64,000 nucleotides of DNA from Capnocytophaga canimorsus (GTDB lineage: Bacteria; Bacteroidota; Bacteroidia; Flavobacteriales; Flavobacteriaceae). The notes under the pieces were generated by a model that was not told the origin of the DNA, did not search any database, and was given only the letters and a program-made list of their open reading frames with translations. Shown here one piece after another: positions 57,817-64,000 of the stretch. The first letter of the stretch is position 1; each line of letters opens with the position of its first letter. The stretch is from the NCBI RefSeq assembly GCF_002302565.1, contig NZ_CP022382.1, positions 877,001 through 941,000 on the forward strand. The letters run 5' to 3'. A program made the position numbers and the translations under genes.

Positions 57817-58349
57817 CACAAAATAGCTCCTTTTCAAAACAAATCGTCCCGACCAATTACGGTGAATTGGCACTCATCACCTTATTGATGTTTGTGGTAA
57901 CCACTTGCCTTTTTTGGGTATTTGAGTACGATTTTGATGAGCAAAATCCCCCTCTTTGGAATAGGGCAACCAAGCGAGCTTTTTTCATAAGTTTTGCTTA
58001 CGTCATTTTTTTCCATTTCAGAAGAAAAAATTCTGAAAAAGTAATTTTTAAATCGGCTGAGGGTGAAGTTATTTTACAGGAAGGATTTGCTCAGTACAGT
58101 GAAAAATGGTATCGTTCGCTAAGCGGGAAACTGTTTTTAACCGACAAGCGTATGGTTTTTAAAAGCAACAAATCATCAGAGATAAGCATCCGATTAGAAG
58201 AAATAGAACACATTCATTACAATTACCTTTTAGGCTTTATTCCTAACGGGATTAAAATCAGCACAAAAGATGCAAATTATGTTTTTTCACCAGACAATCA
58301 GGATTTTTGGAGAAACACCTTGGAAACGAATTCAAAATTAAAAAACTAA
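57813..58349 (+). CDS. GRAM/PH-like membrane protein inserted in the mrp operon
   Basis: I do not recognise a named family for this 178-residue protein, but residues about 75-175 look like a GRAM or bacterial PH-type domain: [40 protein letters not shown] and [13 protein letters not shown]. Two hydrophobic segments (about 17-38 and 53-68) anchor it, with the GRAM-like part probably in the cytoplasm. It starts at a GTG overlapping the mrpB stop codon and ends 16 bp before mrpC, so it is truly within the operon. Standard mrp operons have no such gene. It could regulate the antiporter or link it to membrane lipid state (inference). Confidence 0.72.
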   Translation: MTQNSSFSKQIVPTNYGELALITLLMFVVTTCLFWVFEYDFDEQNPPLWNRATKRAFFISFAYVIFFHFRRKNSEKVIFKSAEGEVILQEGFAQYSEKWYRSLSGKLFLTDKRMVFKSNKSSEISIRLEEIEHIHYNYLLGFIPNGIKISTKDANYVFSPDNQDFWRNTLETNSKLKN

Positions 58350-58365
58350 AATAGTAAGAATTAGT

Positions 58366-58719
58366 ATGGAATTTATTTTAGCCATCATCATCGGGCTTTT
58401 TTACGCCGCAGGGGTTTACCTGATGATGCGTCGTAGCTTGGTAAAACTCATCATCGGGCTAATTATGATAGGTAACGGCGCCAATTTGCTCATTTTTTTA
58501 CTTGGGCGAATCGTAAAAGGCGCTCCACCCATTATCCCCTCCGATGCCAAAATTTTGGAAGGCATTTTTGCTGACCCTGTGCCTCAGGCGCTCATTTTAA
58601 CTGCCATTGTAATTAGCTTCGGGCTTCAGTCTTTTGCTATTATACTCATACGCCGAGCTTATAAGGTGGTGAAAACCGATGATTTAGATGAAATGAACTC
58701 AACAGATGAATTTGCATAA
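58366..58719 (+). CDS. mrpC: Na+/H+ antiporter subunit C (MrpC/MnhC)
   Basis: The 117-residue protein has three membrane helices and is related to NuoK. The segments [20 protein letters not shown] and [20 protein letters not shown] are typical of MrpC. It follows the GRAM-like gene by 16 bp and precedes mrpD by 4 bp, in the standard Mrp order. It helps form the ion path at the A/C/D interface of the complex. Confidence 0.95.
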   Translation: MEFILAIIIGLFYAAGVYLMMRRSLVKLIIGLIMIGNGANLLIFLLGRIVKGAPPIIPSDAKILEGIFADPVPQALILTAIVISFGLQSFAIILIRRAYKVVKTDDLDEMNSTDEFA

Positions 58720-58723
58720 GTAG

Positions 58724-60241
58724 ATGGAAAATATTGTTTTATACCCCATATTGGCTCAGTTTGCCACCAGCATTATTTTAATGTTTTTATGGCGCAATGT
58801 GAAGCTACAGAAAGTGGTTAGCGTAGCGGCCAGTTTTGTGATTTTAGGCATCGCTATTTGGTTGTTTTGGACGGTTTATAATCAAGGATTTCAGTCCGTT
58901 CAGTCAGGAAAATGGGAGGCTCCTTTCGGAATTACTTTTGTTGCCGATACACTATCGGCCACCTTAGTACTCCTTACTGCCATTGCTGGATTAGCCGTGT
59001 CGGCATACTCAACAGCTACTATTATTTTCGCCCGATTGCGGTTCGGTTTTTTACCTATTTTCCACTTTTTACTACTGGGGCTGAATGGTGCTTTTCTCAC
59101 AGGTGATATCTTTAACCTTTATGTTTGGTTTGAAATTATCATTATCAGCTCTTTTGTATTGCTTACCTTAGGAGGAGAAAAAGCACAGCTTGAAGGCGCA
59201 GTTAAATATTTCACACTAAATATATTAGCATCTGTATTCTTTTTAACCGCTTTGGCTGTGCTCTACGGTATCACCGGAACGCTGAATATGGCAGATTTAC
59301 ACGCCAAAATGGCTGCCGTTGAAAATCGAGGATTAGTACAAATTACGGCTTTGCTATTTTTAATCGGTTTCGGAACTAAGGCAGCTATTTTTCCGTTTTA
59401 TTTTTGGCTACCTGCCTCCTATCATACCCCACCCGATGCTGTCTCCGCAATTTTCGGAGGGTTATTAACCAAAGTAGGCGTATATGCACTCATTCGGGTA
59501 TTTACACTTATTTTCATAGGCGAAACATTTGTCAGTGAAGTGATTATGGGGCTTTCTGTGCTTACCTTACTCATTGGAGGTATGGGAGCTTTGGTGCAAA
59601 ATAACATTGTAAAGGTTTTTGCCTATCTGATTATTTGTCATATCGGTTTTATGCTTTTAGGGATTGGTATCGGAGGTGAAAAAGCGCTCTCTGGGGTGAT
59701 TTACTATTTAATCCACGATATCACGGTAAAAACAAATCTGTTTTTAATTGCAGGTTTAATTTACAAAATATCAGGTACACACAGTATGCGTAACTTAGGA
59801 AATATTTACAAACAATACCCTAAATTATCCTTACTGATTATTATTTCATTATTCTCGGTGGTCGGAATTCCGCCATTCTCTGGTTTTTGGCCTAAAATAT
59901 CCTTAATTAACGCCTCTTTCGGATTGGAAGGTTATCAGGGAATTGTTATGATTGCTGCTATTATATTTGCTTCGTTCATCACGCTTGTGGTAGTTGCTAA
60001 ACTTTGGGCTCGGGTATTTTGGAAAGATGCTTTGGAGTTGCCCAACTTGAAAAATTATACTTACTTCAATGATTTGATTTTTGAAAAAAAGATGGAAATT
60101 GTGGTACCTATCATTTTCCTAACCATAATATCTCTTTATATCGGATTCGGTGCTGAAAACATACAACGTCTTTCGCAAAAAATCGCCTACGAACTGATGT
60201 CAAACACTGAATACATCAACACTGTTTTAAAACTAAAATAG
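58724..60241 (+). CDS. mrpD: Na+/H+ antiporter subunit D (MrpD/MnhD)
   Basis: The 505-residue polytopic protein is related to NuoM/NuoN and acts with MrpA as the second antiporter-like subunit. Motifs include GDIFNLYVWFEIIIISSFVL, TKAAIFPFYFWLPASYHTPP, DAVSAIFGGLLTKVGVYALI and LIHDITVKTNLFLIAGLIY. GIPPFSGFWPKISLI is the expected signature near residue 383. About 14 membrane helices are visible. The conserved Glu in WFEI and Lys in TKVG and TKAA are proton-path residues known for the family. It is followed after 3 bp by mrpE. Confidence 0.96.
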   Translation: MENIVLYPILAQFATSIILMFLWRNVKLQKVVSVAASFVILGIAIWLFWTVYNQGFQSVQSGKWEAPFGITFVADTLSATLVLLTAIAGLAVSAYSTATIIFARLRFGFLPIFHFLLLGLNGAFLTGDIFNLYVWFEIIIISSFVLLTLGGEKAQLEGAVKYFTLNILASVFFLTALAVLYGITGTLNMADLHAKMAAVENRGLVQITALLFLIGFGTKAAIFPFYFWLPASYHTPPDAVSAIFGGLLTKVGVYALIRVFTLIFIGETFVSEVIMGLSVLTLLIGGMGALVQNNIVKVFAYLIICHIGFMLLGIGIGGEKALSGVIYYLIHDITVKTNLFLIAGLIYKISGTHSMRNLGNIYKQYPKLSLLIIISLFSVVGIPPFSGFWPKISLINASFGLEGYQGIVMIAAIIFASFITLVVVAKLWARVFWKDALELPNLKNYTYFNDLIFEKKMEIVVPIIFLTIISLYIGFGAENIQRLSQKIAYELMSNTEYINTVLKLK

Positions 60242-60244
60242 ACT

Positions 60245-60727
60245 ATGAAAGCACAATTTTTACTCAATATGCTATTAACCCTCGTTTGGGTTTTCATCAC
60301 TGGCGACCTGTCCCTTGCCAACTTTATATTTGCCTTTTTGCTCTCCTTTGGCATTTTGTGGTTAGTTAGTCGTAATTCAACTCACGAACAACAAAAATAT
60401 TTCGTGATTCTGCCCAAAATCATCAACCTTATTCTTTTCTTTTTTAAAGAATTAGTAAAAGCTAACCTACAAGTGGCTTACGAGGTAATGACCCCAAAAT
60501 ACAATATGAAGCCTGGTATTATTGCCCTACCATTAGATGTGACTACTGATTTTGAAATAGCTATGCTTGCCAATTTCATTTCTCTAACCCCAGGTACATT
60601 TAGTATTGATGTTTCAACAGACCGAAAAACCCTTTACGTACACGGAATGTATGTTTCGGATAGAGAAAAATTTATACACGACATCAAACACGGATTTGAA
60701 AAACGAATTTTAGAAATTTCTAGATAA
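60245..60727 (+). CDS. mrpE: Na+/H+ antiporter subunit E (MrpE/MnhE)
   Basis: The 160-residue membrane protein has two or three helices at the N-terminus and a cytoplasmic C-terminal domain. The MnhE signatures LVKANLQVAYEVMTP and NFISLTPGTFSIDVSTD are present. It lies 3 bp after mrpD and 2 bp before mrpF, so it is co-translated. Family length is standard. Confidence 0.94.
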   Translation: MKAQFLLNMLLTLVWVFITGDLSLANFIFAFLLSFGILWLVSRNSTHEQQKYFVILPKIINLILFFFKELVKANLQVAYEVMTPKYNMKPGIIALPLDVTTDFEIAMLANFISLTPGTFSIDVSTDRKTLYVHGMYVSDREKFIHDIKHGFEKRILEISR

Positions 60728-60729
60728 TT

Positions 60730-61005
60730 ATGGATTTACAATATTTCTTAACCTATATCATTATGCCGATACTTGCCTTTTCGGCACTGCTCATCGTGGT
60801 TCGATTTATGAAAGGACCGCATTTGGCAGACCGAGTAGTGGCTGTTGACCTATTGTTTTCGGTAGGTACTGCCATCATCAGTATTTATAGTATCATCAGT
60901 AATCACGCACTATTCTTGGATATTGCTACCATTTTTGCATTGATCGCATTTTTAAGTACCGTTGCATTTTCTTATTATTTAGTAAAAAAGAGTAAAAATG
61001 ACTAA
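60730..61005 (+). CDS. mrpF: Na+/H+ antiporter subunit F (MrpF/MnhF)
   Basis: The 91-residue small subunit has three membrane helices and the family core FMKGPHLADRVVAVDLL, with conserved Asp residues. Its last eight bases overlap the start of mrpG. It is needed for the complete Mrp complex. Confidence 0.94.
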   Translation: MDLQYFLTYIIMPILAFSALLIVVRFMKGPHLADRVVAVDLLFSVGTAIISIYSIISNHALFLDIATIFALIAFLSTVAFSYYLVKKSKND

Positions 61006-61381
61006 TTACACCGATTATATCACTGCAGGGCTTTCCCTGATTGGCGCGTTATTTGTTTTATTAGCCGCTGTGGGTATTTATCGTATGCCCGATACTTTCT
61101 TGCGTATTTCCGTAACCACCAAGGCAGCCACCTTAGGTGTTGGGTTAATTCTAATTGCTTTAGCTGTTTTTTTTAATGAAAATTCAGTATCTCTTCGGGT
61201 TATTGCCATTGTGCTATTCATTATGCTTACCGCTCCAGTAAGTGCGCATCTGATTGGTAGAGCTGCCTACCTAATGAAAGCTAAATTATGGGAAAAAACC
61301 TTAGAAGACGACCTAAAAGGAAAGTACGACCCCCATACCGAAGAACTCAAAAGTGAATCTGAAAAAGTAAATCAAGACTAA
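60998..61381 (+). CDS. mrpG: Na+/H+ antiporter subunit G (MrpG/MnhG)
   Basis: The 127-residue last subunit has three membrane helices and the MnhG motif IYRMPDTFLRISVTTKAATLGVG, which is split here as GIYRMPDTF and KAATLGVGLI. VSAHLIGRAAY follows. The start overlaps mrpF by eight bases. The gene ends two bases before the convergent trmH gene, so no terminator fits between them and read-through into trmH antisense is likely. Confidence 0.94.
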   Translation: MTNYTDYITAGLSLIGALFVLLAAVGIYRMPDTFLRISVTTKAATLGVGLILIALAVFFNENSVSLRVIAIVLFIMLTAPVSAHLIGRAAYLMKAKLWEKTLEDDLKGKYDPHTEELKSESEKVNQD

Positions 61382-61383
61382 CG

Positions 61384-62043
61384 CTATTTTTTCATTTGCT
61401 CATAACACTTGAGTACATCATTGATACTCCTAACGGATTGTTTAGTCCACTCTAAGCGCAAAGTGTTAGCCTCTTGCTGGGAAAGTTGCCAAACGACCTC
61501 AGATTTACGCAATCTTTGTGTGAGTTGTTGCAAAATGATAGCCGCTGATACTGAGATGTTAAGACTTTCGGTGAAACCCACCATCGGGATTTTTAAAAAT
61601 GTATCGGCTTGTTGTAAAACCGTATCGGATAACCCCTCTCGTTCGGTTCCGAAAAAGAAAGCACTCTTAGGGACAATATCAAAATCATCAAGCAAATAAG
61701 CATCTTGATGCGGAGTAGTAGCTACGATTTGATAGCCTTTCGCTCGAAGCGTATCAATACAGCTTTGGGTATCTTCGTATCGGAAAGTATCCACCCATTT
61801 TTGGGCACCCATAGCTATTTTTTCATCCAATCGCTTTCCATACCTGCGTTCAATTAAGTGTGCTTGTTGCACTCCGAAAACCTCACAACTGCGTACTACA
61901 GCACTGGTGTTATGCATCTGAAATACATCTTCCACCGCAACTGTAAAATGGTTAGTTCGTTGGTTCAAAATTTCTTCAAAGCGAACTTTACGAGCCTCTG
62001 TAATAAAATTCTGCAAGTATTTTAGTAATTGTAAATCGGGCAT
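61384..62043 (-). CDS. trmH: tRNA (guanosine-2'-O-)-methyltransferase TrmH (SpoU family)
   Basis: From the ATG at 62043 the protein has 219 residues. It is a SPOUT methyltransferase with the TrmH pattern: NHFTVAVEDVFQMHNTSAVV, RSCEVFGVQQAHLIE, IVATTPHQDAYLLDDFD, FFFGTEREGLSD and FTESLNISVSAAIILQQLTQ. TrmH methylates the 2'-hydroxyl of G18 in tRNA. The open frame continues to 62148, but a TACATTTG -7 box on this strand (62065-62058) lies within the extension, so 62043 is the start with a very short leader. It faces the mrp operon with a two-base gap. Confidence 0.9.
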   Translation of the reverse strand: MPDLQLLKYLQNFITEARKVRFEEILNQRTNHFTVAVEDVFQMHNTSAVVRSCEVFGVQQAHLIERRYGKRLDEKIAMGAQKWVDTFRYEDTQSCIDTLRAKGYQIVATTPHQDAYLLDDFDIVPKSAFFFGTEREGLSDTVLQQADTFLKIPMVGFTESLNISVSAAIILQQLTQRLRKSEVVWQLSQQEANTLRLEWTKQSVRSINDVLKCYEQMKK

Positions 62044-62455
62044 AGCATTATTTTTTGCAAATGTAATTTCTATTTTGATTATATCTTCTAAAAATACTCC
62101 TCTTTTCACCGAATGTCCTAAGCAATGTAAAACTCTAACAATAAACACACTACAATTTGATTCCTAAAAAAAGAAAACCAAATCTTAAAACACAAATAAC
62201 AAACACTTATATGCCAACTCAAAAAAATTGACTCATCACGAAATATCGCTCTATTTTAGGGATATAAAGCCATAAACAAAAGTAAAAGAACTATTGCTTA
62301 CTAATTTTCAAACTTTGACTCCACTGAAATAATTTTAAGATGGGTTATTCACAAAATAAGATTAAATTTTTGTATCTTTGTTCACTGTTAGGCAACCTAT
62401 GATTTTGTTTGCCTTATCATCTGAAAAGATAATTATAAATTCAATATTATATAAG
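62044..62455. other. Divergent intergenic region between trmH and fba
   Basis: This AT-rich gap holds the trmH -7 box (62065-62058, minus), the fba -7 box TATCTTTG (62373-62380, plus) and an AGGCAA/TTGCCT stem in the fba leader (about 62390-62415). I see no gene between 62160 and 62360. Confidence 0.55.
62373..62380 (+). promoter_or_regulatory. -7 box (TATCTTTG) of fba
   Basis: TATCTTTG lies 75 bp before the ATG at 62456 and overlaps the 62378 codon that opens the longest frame, so the later ATG is the real start. No -33 TTG is seen at the usual distance. Confidence 0.5.
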
Positions 62456-63523
62456 ATGAAACATAACATTAAATCTGGTGTAGTTTTAGGAAAAGATGTA
62501 CAAGAAGTTTTCCGATATGCCAAAGAAAAAGGATTTGCTTTACCGGCAGTTAATGTAGTTAACTCCGATACCATCAACGCAGTTATGGAAACGGCAGCAG
62601 CAGTTAATGCTCCTGTTATTATTCAGTTTTCTAATGGAGGTGCACAATTTATGGCAGGAAAAGGACTCTCTAACGAAAACCAAAGAGCAGCCATTGCAGG
62701 AGCTGTTGCAGGAGCAAAACACGTTCACGAATTAGCTGAAGCTTATGGAGTTAGCGTAATTTTACATACCGACCACTGTGCTAAAAAATTACTCCCTTGG
62801 ATTGACGGTTTGCTAGATGCTTCAGAAAAACATTTCAAAGAAACTGGAAAGCCTTTGTTTAGCTCACATATGATTGACCTTTCAGAAGAGCCTTTACAAG
62901 AAAACATTGAAATCTGTAAGAAATACCTTGAGCGAATGAGTAAAATGGGTATGACTTTGGAAATTGAGCTCGGAATTACTGGAGGTGAGGAAGACGGAGT
63001 TGATAATTCAGACGTACACGAATCAAAACTATACACACAACCCGAAGAGGTAGCCTTCGCTTACGAAGAACTTCTAAAAGTGAGCCCTCAATTTACGATT
63101 GCTGCCGCATTTGGTAATGTACACGGAGTATATAAACCAGGAAATGTAAAACTTACTCCAAAAATCTTGAAAAACTCACAAGAGTATATCTCTCAAAAGT
63201 ACAACGTAGCTCACAATACCGTTGATTTTGTTTTCCACGGAGGTTCCGGTTCTAGTGTTGAGGAAATTCGAGAAGCTATCTCTTACGGAGTTATTAAAAT
63301 GAATATTGATACTGATTTACAATACGCATTCACCGAAGGAGTTCGGGACTATATGGCTGCTAAAACGGATTATTTGCAATCACAAATCGGAAATCCAGAA
63401 GGAGCCGATGTGCCTAATAAAAAATATTACGACCCTCGTGTTTGGCTTAGAGAAGGTGAAAAAACATTCGTAGCACGTTTGAAAAAAGCCTTTGAAGACC
63501 TTAATAATGTGAATACTTTGTGA
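62456..63523 (+). CDS. fba: Class II fructose-bisphosphate aldolase
   Basis: From the ATG at 62456 the protein has 355 residues, matching the FbaA-type class II enzymes. It should cleave fructose 1,6-bisphosphate into the two triose phosphates in glycolysis, using a zinc ion. Motifs are FALPAVNVVNSDTINAVMET, SVILHTDHCAKKLLPW with a zinc-binding histidine, FSSHMIDLSEEPLQEN, MTLEIELGITGGEEDGVDN, AAFGNVHGVYKPGNVKL and FHGGSGSSVEEI followed by KMNIDTDLQYAF. The fba terminator overlaps the accD promoter. Start choice is supported by the -7 box at 62373. Confidence 0.96.
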   Translation: MKHNIKSGVVLGKDVQEVFRYAKEKGFALPAVNVVNSDTINAVMETAAAVNAPVIIQFSNGGAQFMAGKGLSNENQRAAIAGAVAGAKHVHELAEAYGVSVILHTDHCAKKLLPWIDGLLDASEKHFKETGKPLFSSHMIDLSEEPLQENIEICKKYLERMSKMGMTLEIELGITGGEEDGVDNSDVHESKLYTQPEEVAFAYEELLKVSPQFTIAAAFGNVHGVYKPGNVKLTPKILKNSQEYISQKYNVAHNTVDFVFHGGSGSSVEEIREAISYGVIKMNIDTDLQYAFTEGVRDYMAAKTDYLQSQIGNPEGADVPNKKYYDPRVWLREGEKTFVARLKKAFEDLNNVNTL

Positions 63524-63537
63524 AATAAATCTTAAAG

Positions 63538-63587
63538 AATATTACATAAATACGCTTTAAAAAGTTGTGTTTATGTAATATTTTTTT
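63538..63587 (+). terminator. fba terminator overlapping the accD promoter
   Basis: A perfect 13-bp stem AATATTACATAAA/TTTATGTAATATT (63538-63550 with 63570-63582) is followed by five T residues. The accD -33 TTG (63565-63567) sits in its loop. Confidence 0.8.
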
Positions 63588-63594
63588 ATTTTTG
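63565..63594 (+). promoter_or_regulatory. accD promoter
   Basis: TTG (63565-63567), a 19-bp spacer and TATTTTTG (63587-63594) precede the ATG at 63617. The promoter lies inside the fba terminator. Confidence 0.7.
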
Positions 63595-63616
63595 TTGTTT
63601 CAAAAATAGCAAAACT

Positions 63617-64000
63617 ATGGCTTGGTTTAAAAGAACAGCGAAAGGAATACAAACTTCTACAGAAGAGAAAAAGGATATTCCTAAAGGGTTATGGTATAAA
63701 TCACCCAGCGGTAAAATTGTTGATAATGACGAGCTTACCACCAATTATTTTGTAAGTCCAGAAGATGGTTATCACGTACGAATAGGAAGTAATGAATATT
63801 TTCAGATATTATTTGATAATAATGAATTTACCGAGCTTGATGCAAATTTGGTTTCAAAAGACCCTTTGAGTTTTGTGGACACCAAATCGTACGCCGACCG
63901 ATTGAAGGAAGCCAAAAAGAAAACAGGCTTGAAAGATGCCGTAAGAACTGCAGTAGGCAAATCAAAGGGCGAAGAATTAGTAATTGCTTGTATGGATTTT
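63617..64000 (+). CDS. accD: Acetyl-CoA carboxylase carboxyltransferase subunit beta (partial)
   Basis: The first 128 codons are present; the gene runs off the right edge. AccD and AccA form the carboxyltransferase that makes malonyl-CoA for fatty acid synthesis. [20 protein letters not shown], then [29 protein letters not shown] and [15 protein letters not shown] match AccD. In the E. coli protein the segment after WxK contains a four-cysteine zinc ribbon; here it reads YKSPSGK and FVSPEDGYH, so none of the four cysteines is present. I believe this is usual for Flavobacteriia, but I cannot check it here. Confidence 0.93.
   Translation, partial: MAWFKRTAKGIQTSTEEKKDIPKGLWYKSPSGKIVDNDELTTNYFVSPEDGYHVRIGSNEYFQILFDNNEFTELDANLVSKDPLSFVDTKSYADRLKEAKKKTGLKDAVRTAVGKSKGEELVIACMDF

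Overview
The window looks like a chromosomal segment of a low-GC member of the Flavobacteriia. Capnocytophaga is the best guess (inference). The evidence is Bacteroidetes-type promoters (TTG, about 20 bp, TAnnTTTG), a giant SprB-repeat protein of the kind secreted by type IX systems, a TonB receptor with DUF4876/DUF6850 partners, lipoproteins carrying acidic export signals after the lipid cysteine, and enzymes fitted to host N-glycans (GH92 mannosidase, GH29 fucosidase, a PNGase F-like amidase). I see no rRNA, tRNA, CRISPR array, prophage or transposase.

Layout. 1-7530 (-): start of a giant surface protein that runs off the left edge. 7.9-15.6 kb: rhomboid protease, lipid A-type acyltransferase, heme A synthase, Smr-domain protein, TlpA-like protein without cysteines, a frameshifted small lipoprotein, M14 peptidase, PAS protein. 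15.8-23.9 kb: co-oriented cluster of TonB receptor, two DUF4876 lipoproteins (the second frameshifted), DUF6850 outer-membrane barrel and di-heme peroxidase. 24-33.9 kb: RsmB-type methyltransferase, GH92, ligA, exonuclease/GIY-YIG fusion, rplS, GH29. 33.9-37.3 kb: a short structured transcription unit, two unknown genes, release factor PrfH without an adjacent rtcB, and two more unknown genes. 38-43.3 kb: dnaK, a large unknown HTH/coiled-coil/membrane protein, a repeat-rich gap and a DUF6261 gene. 43.5-48.7 kb: envelope proteins, an FGE/SUMF1-like lipoprotein, the PNGase F-like enzyme and thiol peroxidase. 48.8-54.7 kb (-): CoA-transferase, then ftsK-lolA-lptF/G. 55-61.4 kb: a full Mrp Na+/H+ antiporter operon (A to G) interrupted by a GRAM-like gene. 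The right end holds trmH, fba and the start of accD.

The most unusual items are: prfH next to a basic protein and a double zinc-ribbon protein instead of rtcB; a promoter/25-codon ORF/terminator unit just upstream of them; the unknown 661-residue protein after dnaK; five tandem 42-bp repeats beside a large composite inverted repeat; a two-copy 82-88 bp palindromic repeat family; a GRAM-like gene inside the mrp operon; and two genes broken by single-base changes in homopolymers. Many start codons were reset downstream of the longest possible ORF because the -7 box, -33 box or a repeat overlaps the upstream candidate.
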